This document shows positions 8,837-17,323 of a DNA stretch of 57,098 bases, piece after piece. The stretch's first letter is position 1. Each line of letters starts with the position of its first letter. This DNA comes from Planctomycetota bacterium. Lineage in GTDB: Bacteria; Planctomycetota; Planctomycetia; Pirellulales; Pirellulaceae. The stretch covers positions 1 through 57,098 of the forward strand of contig JAJDEH010000233.1 of NCBI GenBank assembly GCA_029259935.1, given 5' to 3'. The notes below the pieces were generated by a model that was not told the DNA's origin, made no database searches, and saw nothing but the letters and a program-made list of their open reading frames with translations. A program made the position numbers and the translations under genes.

Positions 8837-9523
8837 ATGGAGGTCTACGAGGCGATTCATTCCCGACGCGATGTCCGCGCGTTTTTGCCGGACCTTGTTC
8901 CGGACGAGGCCGTCATGCGCATCTTGGACGCGGCCCATCACGCGGGCTCGGTCGGTTATATGCAGCCTTGGAACTTTCTGGTCATTCGCGACCTGGAAAT
9001 CAAGCGTCAGGTGCAGGCGGTCTTTCGAAAAGCCAACGCCGCGGCGGCATCGCTTTACAACGGAGATCGTCTTTCGCTTTATAGTTCGCTCAAGCTGGAG
9101 GGAATCGTCGACGCGCCGCTCAATCTCGCGGTTACCTGCGACCGCAGCCGGCAGGGCCCCGCCGTGCTGGGCCGACATACGATGCCTGAAACGGATTTGT
9201 ATAGCACTTGCTGTGCGATTCAGAATCTGTGGTTGGCGGCGCGCGCCGAAGGAATCGGTGTGGGCTGGGTTAGCATCGTGGAACCGGAAGAGGTTAAGGC
9301 CCTCCTCGGCATCCCGCCCGACATTGTTTTAGTGGCGTATCTGTGTATCGGCTATCCGGTCGAGTTCGAAGACCGGCCGACGCTGGAACGAGTAGGCTGG
9401 GCCGATCGGCTACCGTTAAGCGACCTCGTTTTCGAAAACGGTTGGAACCGGAAATGGGAAGCGACTCGTCAAGAAGGGACGGGACCACTCGATCCGCGCA
9501 CTGATGATGTGAGAGTCCCATGA
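8837..9523 (+). CDS. bluB: 5,6-dimethylbenzimidazole synthase BluB
   Basis: A 228-residue flavin-dependent nitroreductase-fold protein. BluB breaks down reduced FMN with oxygen to make 5,6-dimethylbenzimidazole, the lower ligand of B12. Family marks are the N-terminal VYEAIHSRRDVRAFLPDLVP, the substrate-region motif GSVGYMQPWNFLVIRD (residues about 36-51, close to the BluB SVGxMQPWNF signature that separates it from ordinary nitroreductases), and GIGVGWVSIVEPEEVKALLGIP. The length is normal. It is 28 bp downstream of the lipoprotein gene and overlaps cobQ by 4 bases (ATGA at 9520). Since it needs oxygen, it suggests aerobic B12 completion. Confidence 0.93.
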   Translation: MEVYEAIHSRRDVRAFLPDLVPDEAVMRILDAAHHAGSVGYMQPWNFLVIRDLEIKRQVQAVFRKANAAAASLYNGDRLSLYSSLKLEGIVDAPLNLAVTCDRSRQGPAVLGRHTMPETDLYSTCCAIQNLWLAARAEGIGVGWVSIVEPEEVKALLGIPPDIVLVAYLCIGYPVEFEDRPTLERVGWADRLPLSDLVFENGWNRKWEATRQEGTGPLDPRTDDVRVP

Positions 9524-11043
9524 CTGCCAAGACGCTCATGATATTGGGCACGTGTTCGTCCGCGGGTAAAAGCCTGCTGACGGCGGCGCTGTGCCGAATC
9601 TTCGCGCGGCGCGGCATGCGAGTGGCACCCTATAAAGCGCAGAACATGTCCAACAACGCGGCCGTTTGCGATTGCGGCGGCGAAATTGGGCGCTCGCAGG
9701 CACTGCAAGCTAGGGCGGCCCGAGTGGTTCCCACGCCCGACATGAATCCCGTGCTGCTGAAGCCGGAGTCCGACTCGCGGTCGCAAGTCATCGTTCAAGG
9801 CCGGCCTTGGAAAACGCTGGGCGCTCGCAATTACTACAACGCGCGCGACGAACTGTGGCCCAAGGTCACGCAATCGTTGGATCGCTTGCGAGAAGCGTAT
9901 GACCTAATCGTCATGGAAGGCGCGGGCAGTCCGGCGGAACTGAATTTGCAGGGCCGGGATATTGTTAATTTGTCCATCGCCCGCCATGCTCGGGCACCGG
10001 TGTTGTTGGTGGGGGATATTGAACGAGGGGGCGTGTTCGCCCAACTGCTGGGGACGCTGTGGCTGTTGCCGGCCACGGACCGAGCGCTCGTTCGCGGTCT
10101 GCTGGTCAACAAGTTTCGCGGCGATCGGTCGTTGTTCGACGAAGGAGTTCACATCCTTGAGCAACGAGGCGAGGTTCCCGTGGCCGGCGTGGTTCCGTTC
10201 ATCCACGATTTGAATCTGCCCGAAGAAGACGCGGCCGACCTGAGTTGCCGCGAGGCGTCCGGCGGTTCCAATGTCCTGGATATCGCGATCGTCCGCTTGC
10301 CTCATATCGCGAATTTTGATGACTTTGATCCGTTGCTGGCCGAACCCAACGTCGAGGCGCGATTCGTCGAGTCGGTCTCCCAGCTTGGGCAGCCAGACGC
10401 CGTGATTTTGCCGGGCACGAAGAGTACGATGGCGGACCTCGAGTGGTTGCAAGGCCGAGGACTCGACGTTGCCATCCATCGGCTGGCCGAATGTGGGTGT
10501 TCCGTGGTGGGGATTTGCGGCGGTTATCAAATGTTGGGCCAGGCAATCATCGATCCCGATCATGTCGAATCGCAACAAACCGAAGCCACGGCCCTCGGGC
10601 TGCTGGCAACGCGTACCGAATTCAAGGCGGGCAAGAATACCTACCAAGTCGAGGCCGAGATTGAGGCGGATTGGTCCTGGCTGGCCGCGAACAAGATCTC
10701 CGTCACGGGATATGAAATCCACACAGCGTTTACCCAAGGCGGACCGTCTTGGCTGACGATTCGCCGGCGCAACGGCGAAGCGGCCGATGTGGCCGACGGC
10801 GCGAGCACTGAAGACGGACGCGTGTGGGGTTGCTACCTGCATGGTCTGTTCGCCAATGACGACTTTCGACGACGTTGGCTTGCATCGCTGCGCGGTGGCT
10901 GCTCCCCGAATGGAGCGAAGAAAGAGTGGCATGATGCTCCGTCGGATGACGCTCTGGAAACTTCGCTCGACCGCTTGGCCGATGTCGTGGAAGAATCGGT
11001 CGATGTCGAGCAAATTCTGCAAATCATCGAGGAACCTCAGTGA
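9520..11043 (+). CDS. cobQ: Cobyric acid synthase CobQ
   Basis: A 507-residue enzyme that amidates adenosylcobyrinic acid a,c-diamide at four side chains, using glutamine and ATP. The N-terminal ATPase domain, of dethiobiotin-synthetase type, starts LMILGTCSSAGKSLLTAALC and has APYKAQNMSNN. The C-terminal class I glutamine amidotransferase domain carries VVGICGGYQMLG with the nucleophilic Cys near residue 333, and the His motif YLHGLF near residue 442. Overlaps with bluB (ATGA) and cobO (TGATG) indicate tight coupling. The equivalent anaerobic-pathway name is CbiP. The length matches the family. Confidence 0.95.
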   Translation: MTAKTLMILGTCSSAGKSLLTAALCRIFARRGMRVAPYKAQNMSNNAAVCDCGGEIGRSQALQARAARVVPTPDMNPVLLKPESDSRSQVIVQGRPWKTLGARNYYNARDELWPKVTQSLDRLREAYDLIVMEGAGSPAELNLQGRDIVNLSIARHARAPVLLVGDIERGGVFAQLLGTLWLLPATDRALVRGLLVNKFRGDRSLFDEGVHILEQRGEVPVAGVVPFIHDLNLPEEDAADLSCREASGGSNVLDIAIVRLPHIANFDDFDPLLAEPNVEARFVESVSQLGQPDAVILPGTKSTMADLEWLQGRGLDVAIHRLAECGCSVVGICGGYQMLGQAIIDPDHVESQQTEATALGLLATRTEFKAGKNTYQVEAEIEADWSWLAANKISVTGYEIHTAFTQGGPSWLTIRRRNGEAADVADGASTEDGRVWGCYLHGLFANDDFRRRWLASLRGGCSPNGAKKEWHDAPSDDALETSLDRLADVVEESVDVEQILQIIEEPQ

Positions 11044-11657
11044 TGACGAACGACGACGACACGACCGAAGCCCGGCACAAGCAGCGCATGCGGAAAATGG
11101 ACGAGGCGTTCGAGAAACGCCAGGCCGAAACAACGGGACAAAAGGGCCTGATCATCGTCCATACCGGCGCGGGCAAGGGCAAGACAACGGCCGCGCTGGG
11201 AACGGCCTTTCGCGCGTTGGGTCACGGGATGAAGGTAGGCATCGTGCAGTTCATCAAAGGGGCCATCCCCACGGGTGAAGCGAATTTCATCAAGCAGCTC
11301 GATTTGCCGATTGAAATGCACACCTTGGGAGAAGGATTTACTTGGAAGACGCAAGATCGCCAACGCGACATCGCGACCGCCGAGCGGGCCTGGGAGCAAT
11401 GCGTCAAGATGCTACATGATCCGACGTTCGATTTGCTGGTTTTTGACGAATTGAACGTGGTGTTGCACTACGACTACTTGAAGGCCGCATCCGTGCTTCA
11501 AGAGTTAGAGTCGAAGCGCGAAATGCTGCACGTCGTTATTACGGGCCGCGATGCGCCGCAGCCGCTGATCGACTTGGCGGACCTGGTCTCGGAAATGAAA
11601 GTCGTCAAGCATCCCTATAAACAAGGAATCATGGCACAGCGAGGTGTCGAGTTTTAG
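11043..11657 (+). CDS. cobO: Cob(I)yrinic acid a,c-diamide adenosyltransferase CobO
   Basis: A 204-residue CobA/CobO/BtuR-type enzyme that attaches the 5'-deoxyadenosyl group of ATP to cobalt in cobyrinate or other corrinoids. A modified P-loop (HTGAGKGKTTAALGTAFRAL, residues about 38-57) and KVGIVQFIKGAIPTGE are diagnostic. DLLVFDELNVVLHYDYL and ITGRDAPQPLIDLADLVSEMK follow, and the protein ends KQGIMAQRGVEF as the family does. The start ATG at 11043 overlaps the cobQ stop (TGATG); the GTG at 11040 is an alternative. The product feeds CobQ. Confidence 0.95.
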   Translation: MTNDDDTTEARHKQRMRKMDEAFEKRQAETTGQKGLIIVHTGAGKGKTTAALGTAFRALGHGMKVGIVQFIKGAIPTGEANFIKQLDLPIEMHTLGEGFTWKTQDRQRDIATAERAWEQCVKMLHDPTFDLLVFDELNVVLHYDYLKAASVLQELESKREMLHVVITGRDAPQPLIDLADLVSEMKVVKHPYKQGIMAQRGVEF

Positions 11658-11666
11658 TGTCGCTTT

Positions 11667-11701
11667 TCGCTCCGCGAAAAGAACGTGCTTTCGCGGAGCG
11701 A
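11667..11701. repeat. Palindromic REP-like hairpin between cobO and cobU
   Basis: A perfect inverted repeat with 13-bp arms (11667-11679 and 11689-11701; arm core CGCTCCGCGAAA) and a 9-base loop. It begins 9 bases after the cobO stop and ends 24 bases before the cobU ATG. No T-tract follows, and the operon clearly continues, so it is unlikely to be a full terminator. From memory, similar CTCCGCGAAAG palindromes recur between genes of Pirellula-type planctomycetes. It may stabilise or process the mRNA. Confidence 0.7.
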
Positions 11702-11725
11702 CGACGACAATCACCGGAATCATCA

Positions 11726-12325
11726 ATGGCTGGATTAGTACTAATCGTAGGCGGCGCGCGAAGCGGGAAGAGCCGTTTTGCGCAGCAGCTCGCCGAGCGT
11801 CTCGGTGGCGGCGATGTATTGTTCGTGGCGACGGCCGAGCCGGGCGACGACGAGATGGCCGGCCGCATCGCGCACCATCGCCAGAGCCGGCCCAGCCAGT
11901 GGGCTTTGCTTGAGACATCCCAAAACGTCGGCAAAGCCCTTCGGACTCAAGAACCGGATCACGCCGTGATCCTGATTGATTGCCTGACGCTTTTGGTAAG
12001 CAACGTCATGCTCGCCAACGAGGCCCGGGCGGATCAGGAACGGACGGAAAAGGCCGTCCAGAATGAAGTAGATGAACTGCTCGAGTTCTATTCCTCGACC
12101 GAGGCGACGATGATCATTGTCTCGGGCCAGGTCGGGCATGGAGTCGTTCCACCCAATCCGCTCGGACGGTTGTTTCGAGACCTGTTGGGGCGCGCCAATC
12201 AAACCGTTTCGGCAGCGGCCGCATCCACGTATATGCTTGTTGCCGGTAACGCGATCGATGTTCAGCGGCTCGCCACGAGCGTAGAACACGCTGCACAACT
12301 GTTAATGAAGGAGGATGTCGAGTGA
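11726..12325 (+). CDS. cobU: Adenosylcobinamide kinase / adenosylcobinamide-phosphate guanylyltransferase CobU
   Basis: A 199-residue bifunctional enzyme that phosphorylates adenosylcobinamide and then transfers GMP to make AdoCbi-GDP. The P-loop GGARSGKSRFAQQLA is at residues about 8-22. The guanylylated-His region GRIAHHRQSRPSQW is near residue 50, LIDCLTLLVSNVM follows, and the C-terminal GHGVVPPNPLGRLFRDLLGRAN is typical. The ATG at 11726 was preferred because it gives the family's compact N-terminus. The frame is open back to a GTG at 11657, but that would translate through the hairpin. The stop overlaps the next start (GTGA at 12322). Confidence 0.93.
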   Translation: MAGLVLIVGGARSGKSRFAQQLAERLGGGDVLFVATAEPGDDEMAGRIAHHRQSRPSQWALLETSQNVGKALRTQEPDHAVILIDCLTLLVSNVMLANEARADQERTEKAVQNEVDELLEFYSSTEATMIIVSGQVGHGVVPPNPLGRLFRDLLGRANQTVSAAAASTYMLVAGNAIDVQRLATSVEHAAQLLMKEDVE

Positions 12326-13377
12326 GTCCATTTCGTGCGTTTTTTCATCCACGACGACTGGCCCGCATTGGCTTGCTGCTTGGATGGGCCTTCCTTTGTT
12401 TGGCTGGCGGATGCGACGATGTATCGGTGCCCGAAAACGAAAACGACCGGTCAACGGGTCCCGTGACGAAGGAAACGACCGACGGCGAATTTCCACTTAC
12501 GTTTGAAGACGGCCTGGGGCGAACGACGACCTTGAAGGTCCCGCCCCAGCGAATCGTCTCGCTCGCGCCGTCGGTTACGGAAATCCTGTTCGCGGTCGGT
12601 GCGAATGAAAAGCTGGTTGGCGTTACGACCCATTGCAACTACCCGGCCGAGGCGGCGCAAATCGACCAGGTCGGGGGTTTCGCGGCCTCCAGCATTAGCC
12701 TTGAAAAGCTTGTCAGCGTGAACCCCGACCTGGTACTCGTGACGGGCACCCAGCACCAAACGATTATCGAGAGAATCGAAGGGCTCGACATTCCGGTCAT
12801 CGCCCTCGTGCCGGAATCCATCGCCGACGTGGCACGGGATATCCAGATGGTTGGACGGCTGACGGGACACAAGGAACAGGCCGATCAAGTGGTCGACGTC
12901 ATGAATCGGCGGCTCGAAGAAATTGAGCGAAAGATCGATCCCGTTCGCGATGCTGAACGTGTGACCGTGTTCTTCCAAGTCTGGGATCAGCCGCTGATGA
13001 CCGCCACGCGCAAGACGTTCATCGGCGAGATGATCGAACGATTGCATGCCGTCAATGTCTTTGCCGAATTAAAAACGAGTTATCCGCAGATCAGCGAGGA
13101 GGTCTTTCTGCGGAGGAATCCGGAAGTGATTTTGGCGCAGGCACACAGCAACGACGAGACGCTGCTGTTGAACAAAATTGTGCAACGCGAAAAATGGTCG
13201 GATGTCTCGGCGATCCGCAATCACCGAGTCTATTTGATAGAAGACGATCTGATCGTCCGCTCCAGCCCTCGCCTAGTGGATGGCTTTGAGGAAGTCGCTC
13301 GAGCGATCTATCCGGAGTGTTTTCCAGAGATGGCGGACGAGCCAGGTGCATCGCGGGACGCCGAACAGTCACAATAA
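12322..13377 (+). CDS. btuF: ABC transporter substrate-binding lipoprotein, BtuF-like
   Basis: A 351-residue lipoprotein (lipobox LAGGC, Cys31) with a class III periplasmic binding protein fold. After an acidic linker comes the family start FEDGLGRTTTLKVPPQRIVSLAPSVTEILFAVG-like segment, then LVSVNPDLVLVTG and the long connecting helix. The GTG start at 12322 overlaps the cobU TGA. The family also binds heme and siderophores, but the riboswitch, the B12 synthesis neighbours and the adjoining permease and ATPase genes argue for corrinoids. It would deliver ligand to BtuCD. Functional assignment to B12 is contextual. Confidence 0.85.
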   Translation: MSPFRAFFHPRRLARIGLLLGWAFLCLAGGCDDVSVPENENDRSTGPVTKETTDGEFPLTFEDGLGRTTTLKVPPQRIVSLAPSVTEILFAVGANEKLVGVTTHCNYPAEAAQIDQVGGFAASSISLEKLVSVNPDLVLVTGTQHQTIIERIEGLDIPVIALVPESIADVARDIQMVGRLTGHKEQADQVVDVMNRRLEEIERKIDPVRDAERVTVFFQVWDQPLMTATRKTFIGEMIERLHAVNVFAELKTSYPQISEEVFLRRNPEVILAQAHSNDETLLLNKIVQREKWSDVSAIRNHRVYLIEDDLIVRSSPRLVDGFEEVARAIYPECFPEMADEPGASRDAEQSQ

Positions 13378-13382
13378 CCACC

Positions 13383-14393
13383 ATGAAAAACCCTCTCGCC
13401 TGGCTGATTGCCTTGACGGTTGCCTTAGCGGTTGGAATGCTGATCAGCCTTTGCGTCGGTCCGGTATCCATTTCCGTACGTGATGTTTTCCGGGCCTTAT
13501 TCAATCCCTGGGCTTCGAGTACGTCGGACCTGACCACCATTTGGAAGGTACGGCTGCCGCGAATCGTGTTGGATGGTTTGATTGGGATGGGACTGGGAAC
13601 CTCGGGGGCGGCGCTGCAAGGATTGTTTCGCAATCCCCTGGCCGATCCGTTCTTGATTGGAGCGTCGAGCGGCGCGGCGTTGGGCGCGACGCTGGCCATT
13701 ATCAGCGGCGTCGGCGCGTCGATCTGGGGAATTGGAGTGCTGCCGGCGTCAGCTCTGGTGGGCGCGGTCGCCAGCGTACTCGTTGTCTACCAACTCGCGG
13801 CGGTGGGCGGCCAAACTCCGATGGTGTCTCTCGTGTTGGCCGGCACGGCGGTCAGCAGCTTTCTGGGCGCGGTCGTGTCGCTGTTGATGTATATAAGCGA
13901 CGATCGGATGCTCGTAATTTATAGCTGGCTGCTGGGGAGTACCTCGGCACCCTATTGGGACGACATTGCCGGCATGGCACCGCTGGTCTGCCTTGGAGTC
14001 GTGTTGATGTGGTCGCAGGCTCGTGGTCTGGACGCATTGGGCTTCGGCGAAGAATCGACGACTGCCTTGGGTGTAAACGTCAAGCGACTTCGGCAAACCG
14101 TAATCTTGTCGGCCAGCATGGCGACCGCCGCCAGCGTCGCGGCCTGCGGGATTATTGGATTCGTGGGGCTGATCGCCCCCCATGTAGCTAGATTGCTGGT
14201 CGGCGCGCGACATGCCGTGCTGATTCCCGCCAGCGGCCTGGTCGGTGCCCTGCTGCTGTTGATCGCCGACGATCTGGCCCGGGTTGCCGTCGCTCCGGCG
14301 GAACTTCCTCTAGGCGTCGTTACCGCGCTGTTCGGCGCTCCGTTCTTCCTTTATATTTTGCGAACTCGACAATCCTCGGTGAGTGCCTGGTAA
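13383..14393 (+). CDS. btuC: Cobalamin ABC transporter permease, BtuC/FecCD family
   Basis: A 336-residue polytopic membrane protein of the FecCD/BtuC family, expected to have about ten transmembrane helices. Typical segments are VRLPRIVLDGLIGMGLGTSGAALQGLFRNPLADP (residues about 54-87), LVLAGTAVSSFLGAVVSLLMY, and the ATPase-coupling loop with ALGFGEESTTALGVNVKRLR. GIIGFVGLIAPHVARLLVGARH is the family hallmark. The ATG at 13383 is 5 bases after the binding-protein stop; the upstream ATG at 13317 lies inside that gene. The stop overlaps the ATPase start (TAATG). Confidence 0.93.
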   Translation: MKNPLAWLIALTVALAVGMLISLCVGPVSISVRDVFRALFNPWASSTSDLTTIWKVRLPRIVLDGLIGMGLGTSGAALQGLFRNPLADPFLIGASSGAALGATLAIISGVGASIWGIGVLPASALVGAVASVLVVYQLAAVGGQTPMVSLVLAGTAVSSFLGAVVSLLMYISDDRMLVIYSWLLGSTSAPYWDDIAGMAPLVCLGVVLMWSQARGLDALGFGEESTTALGVNVKRLRQTVILSASMATAASVAACGIIGFVGLIAPHVARLLVGARHAVLIPASGLVGALLLLIADDLARVAVAPAELPLGVVTALFGAPFFLYILRTRQSSVSAW

Positions 14394-15184
14394 TGAATCA
14401 CATCGAAGCAATCAAGCTGTCTTGCGGATACGGACCGCATGAAGTTCTACGTCAGCTATCCTTGGAGGCTCGCGCCGGCGAGATCCTCACGTTGGTCGGG
14501 CCCAATGGCGCGGGAAAGACAACGTTGATGCGGGCGCTGGCCAAGATTCTGAAGCCGCGTGAAGGCGTGGTGCTGATCGATAAGGAAGATCTTCGAAGTC
14601 TGCCTTCGACGCAGGTCGCGCAGCGCGTTTCGTTGGCTCCGCAATCCGAACGTCGCGACTGGCCGTTGACCATCGACCAAGCCGTCCGGTTGGGCCGCGT
14701 GCCGCATCGTGGTTTGTTTATGCCGTTCACCGTGAAGGACCAACAAGTGGTTGACCGCGTGCTGCGGCAAACGGGATTGGACGGGCTCAGAGACCGCGTG
14801 ATCACGCAACTTTCGGGAGGCGAATGGCGGCGCATGTTGCTGGCCCGCGCGCTGGCCCAACAAGCCAAGGTCATGCTGTACGACGAGCCCACGGCGGGAT
14901 TGGACTTGAAGTACCAGTTGGACATGATGGAATTGTTCCGCCATCTGGCTCGCGACGAGCGCTTGACATTGATCCTCACGCTGCACGACCTGAACTTGGC
15001 ATCGCTCTACTCGGATCGGATCGCGGTCATCCATAACGGCGCAATCGAAGCCGCCGGCACTCCCGGCGAAGTACTCACGGAAGATCTCTTGCGTCGCGTT
15101 TACGATATCCATTCCACCGTCGTGAAACATCCAAAGTATGACAAGCCAATGGTCATTCCGATGGCCGCTGAAGATGACGGTTAG
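14393..15184 (+). CDS. btuD: Cobalamin ABC transporter ATP-binding protein, BtuD-like
   Basis: A 263-residue ABC ATPase. Walker A is GPNGAGKTTLMRALAK (residues about 36-51), followed by the Q-loop region and SLAPQSERRDWPLTIDQAVRLGR. The signature LSGGEWRRMLLARALAQQ, Walker B VMLYDEPTAGLDLKYQ and H-loop LILTLHDLNLA are all intact. The family is FecE/BtuD, matching the permease encoded just upstream with a one-base overlap. It should power corrinoid import across the inner membrane. Confidence 0.93.
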   Translation: MNHIEAIKLSCGYGPHEVLRQLSLEARAGEILTLVGPNGAGKTTLMRALAKILKPREGVVLIDKEDLRSLPSTQVAQRVSLAPQSERRDWPLTIDQAVRLGRVPHRGLFMPFTVKDQQVVDRVLRQTGLDGLRDRVITQLSGGEWRRMLLARALAQQAKVMLYDEPTAGLDLKYQLDMMELFRHLARDERLTLILTLHDLNLASLYSDRIAVIHNGAIEAAGTPGEVLTEDLLRRVYDIHSTVVKHPKYDKPMVIPMAAEDDG

Positions 15185-15190
15185 TCGAGC

Positions 15191-16156
15191 ATGGGCTCAA
15201 CGATCGAGATTGCCGACGCCATTTTCGTGCCAAGATCCTTGGTGTGCCTGTTGCTGGCCGTGCTGCTGGACCTGACGCTGCGCGAGCCTTCAAACCGATT
15301 TCATCCGGTGGCCTGGATGGGGGCCGCGATTGCCCGGGTTACCAAACGGGCATCCGCGAGCGGCTGGCTGATCCGCTTGATCATGGGCACGCTGTTGATG
15401 GCTGTGGGTGTCAGCAGTTGCGTTCTGATAGGGCTGGCGGTCGACTGGTCGCTGAGCCAATTGCCTCTGGTGGTTTCGATCGCGATGGAGGCCGTGTTGC
15501 TCAAGACCCTGTTTTCCATCGCCGCTCTTCCGCGCATTGGCCGGTCCGTGCAAGGGTCGCTTCAGGCGGACGATCTGCACGCCGCGCGCAGGCTCGTTGG
15601 ATATCATCTTGTGAGCCGGAACACCGGCGGGTTGAACTCGTCCGAGCTGTCCGCGGCCACGATCGAGTCAATGGCTGAAAACTTGAGCGATTCAGTGGTG
15701 GCTCCGCTGCTGGCCTATGTCGTGGGCGGGTTACCGGCGGTGCTGGCTTATCGATTCGTCAACACGGCCGACGCCATGATCGGTTATCGGACGACGGAGC
15801 TGCTGTGGTTTGGCAAGACGGCGGCTCGTCTGGACGATCTGTTGAACCTCATCCCCGCCAGAATAACCGCGGCGTGCATGTTGATGCTGGGAACCATTTC
15901 ATCCGATCGGCCGATGCGGGCCTTCGCGGTCTGGATGAACGATCGCCGCCGCACGGACAGTCCCAACGCCGGGCACACCATGAGCGCGGCCGCGGGCATC
16001 TTGGGAGTGCGTTTGGAGAAAGAAAATCAGTACTGTTTGGGAAGCGAATTGCCCCGCCCAACGCCTCATGACGTTGGACGCATGGCGCGTTTGTTTTGGG
16101 GCACCGTCGCGCTAGTGCTGGCATTGATGGTCATCGTGCGGCTGGCTTTCCAATAA
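15191..16156 (+). CDS. cbiB: Adenosylcobinamide-phosphate synthase CbiB
   Basis: A 321-residue membrane protein that joins adenosylcobyric acid to aminopropanol phosphate (or a related amino alcohol). It shows the family start LLLAVLLDLTLREPSNRFHPVAWMG. ARRLVGYHLVSRNTGGLNSSELSAATIESMAENLSDSVVAPLLAYVVGGLPAVLAYRFVNTADAMIGYR-type blocks follow near residues 135-205, then the late SPNAGHTMSAAAGILGV. About four to five hydrophobic segments are visible. It is 6 bases after btuD. In the aerobic pathway this is also called CobD; I use cbiB to avoid confusion with the next gene. Confidence 0.93.
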   Translation: MGSTIEIADAIFVPRSLVCLLLAVLLDLTLREPSNRFHPVAWMGAAIARVTKRASASGWLIRLIMGTLLMAVGVSSCVLIGLAVDWSLSQLPLVVSIAMEAVLLKTLFSIAALPRIGRSVQGSLQADDLHAARRLVGYHLVSRNTGGLNSSELSAATIESMAENLSDSVVAPLLAYVVGGLPAVLAYRFVNTADAMIGYRTTELLWFGKTAARLDDLLNLIPARITAACMLMLGTISSDRPMRAFAVWMNDRRRTDSPNAGHTMSAAAGILGVRLEKENQYCLGSELPRPTPHDVGRMARLFWGTVALVLALMVIVRLAFQ

Positions 16157-16176
16157 CCTTCACTCAGGAAGCGATC

Positions 16177-17265
16177 ATGCCAAGACGAGTCGATGCCTCA
16201 TGCCATCCAGTGGAGGAGGCGGTCCATGGCGGCATCGATCTCAGCGAATTGTCCGAATTGAGAATCTCGCCTGATGATGTGATCGACTTCAGCAGCAACA
16301 TCAATCCCTTTGGGTCGTCGCCGGGCGTGGCACAAGCATTGCGAGGGCTTTCCGTCGATCGGCTTCCCGATCGAAATTCGACGGCCATTCGAGAGCGGCT
16401 CGGCGAACTACACGACCTGGCGCCCGAACGAATTCTTGTAGGCAACGGTACCAGCGAAATCTTGTGGTTGCTTGCCCTGGCATTCCTCGGCCGCGGAAAT
16501 AATGTGCTGATCGCCGGGCCGACGTATTCCGAATACTCGCGCTGCGCGATGTTGGCCGGTGCGTGCCCATTCTTTGCGCAAGCTACACGGACGCACGACT
16601 TTCGTTTTCCGTGCAACGCCTGGATCGAAGGCCTGGCGAAGCGCCAGCCGCGCATGTGCTTTCTGGCCAACCCGAATAATCCCACGGGAGCGCTCGTGTC
16701 CGTCGACCAAGTATTGCGATGGACCGAGGCGTTTCCTGAGACAATCTTTGTCGTCGACGAAGCGTATATTGAATTCGCCGAGGAGGATCTCAAGTCGCTG
16801 GTCCCGAACGACCGGCCGAACCTCGTGGTTCTGCGATCGTTAACCAAGGCTTACGCTTTGGCGGGTCTAAGACTGGGATATGCGGTTGCCGAAACACGAC
16901 TGATTGATCGGCTGCGGCGTGTTCGCCCTCCCTGGACGGTCAATCTCGCGGCGCAGCACGCCGGACTCGCCGCGCTGCATGATCAACGGCACCTCGACCA
17001 GTCGATCCGCGCGATCAGAGAATTGAAAGCGGACTTGGTGGCAAAGATTCGCCGCACCGGACTCGCGCCAGTCCCTTCAGGGACGCCATTTTTTATGATC
17101 CCTGTCGTCGACGGAGCACGGGTGCGCGCCAACCTGCTGAAAAAGAAAATTTTGGTGAGAGACTGCGCGAGTTTCGGATTGCCAGAATTCATTCGCGTGA
17201 GTACGGGGCGGGCCGAGGTCAATCAACTACTGGTTGCCGCCCTTCAACGAGTTGATCGCGAGTAG
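16177..17265 (+). CDS. cobD: Threonine-phosphate decarboxylase-like PLP enzyme (CobD/CobC)
   Basis: A 362-residue fold-type I PLP enzyme related to histidinol-phosphate aminotransferase. The N-terminal DVIDFSSNINPFGSSPGVAQAL is characteristic of the B12 branch (CobD of Salmonella, CobC of the aerobic pathway), which makes the aminopropanol phosphate arm used by CbiB. NPNNPTGALVS and FVVDEAYIEFAE bind PLP, and the Schiff-base Lys lies in LRSLTKAYALAGLRLGYAV near residue 223. The ATG at 16177 is 20 bases after cbiB. A role as histidinol-phosphate aminotransferase is less likely given context. It is the last gene of the operon; a convergent gene follows after 58 bp. Confidence 0.88.
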   Translation: MPRRVDASCHPVEEAVHGGIDLSELSELRISPDDVIDFSSNINPFGSSPGVAQALRGLSVDRLPDRNSTAIRERLGELHDLAPERILVGNGTSEILWLLALAFLGRGNNVLIAGPTYSEYSRCAMLAGACPFFAQATRTHDFRFPCNAWIEGLAKRQPRMCFLANPNNPTGALVSVDQVLRWTEAFPETIFVVDEAYIEFAEEDLKSLVPNDRPNLVVLRSLTKAYALAGLRLGYAVAETRLIDRLRRVRPPWTVNLAAQHAGLAALHDQRHLDQSIRAIRELKADLVAKIRRTGLAPVPSGTPFFMIPVVDGARVRANLLKKKILVRDCASFGLPEFIRVSTGRAEVNQLLVAALQRVDRE

Positions 17266-17323
17266 CGTGTCGTCAAGCTTTGAACCGGCAATCTCCAGCG
17301 CATCGTCGCGTTCTGACGATTGG

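Noticed and set aside
7682..9178. 498-residue open frame on the minus strand
   Set aside because: It lies opposite the DUF1559, lipoprotein and bluB genes, which have clear domains and coupled starts. The translation has no recognisable motif.
11657..11725. Earlier GTG start of cobU at 11657
   Set aside because: It would translate the palindrome and add 23 residues that are not typical of CobU. The ATG at 11726 fits the family length.
12322..15184. Iron-siderophore transporter
   Set aside because: The ABC proteins belong to a family shared with siderophore importers. The riboswitch and the B12 synthesis genes on both sides argue for corrinoids.
16177..17265. Histidinol-phosphate aminotransferase HisC
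   Set aside because: The fold is shared, but DFSSNINPFGSSPG is typical for the B12-linked branch, and it is the last gene of the B12 operon.
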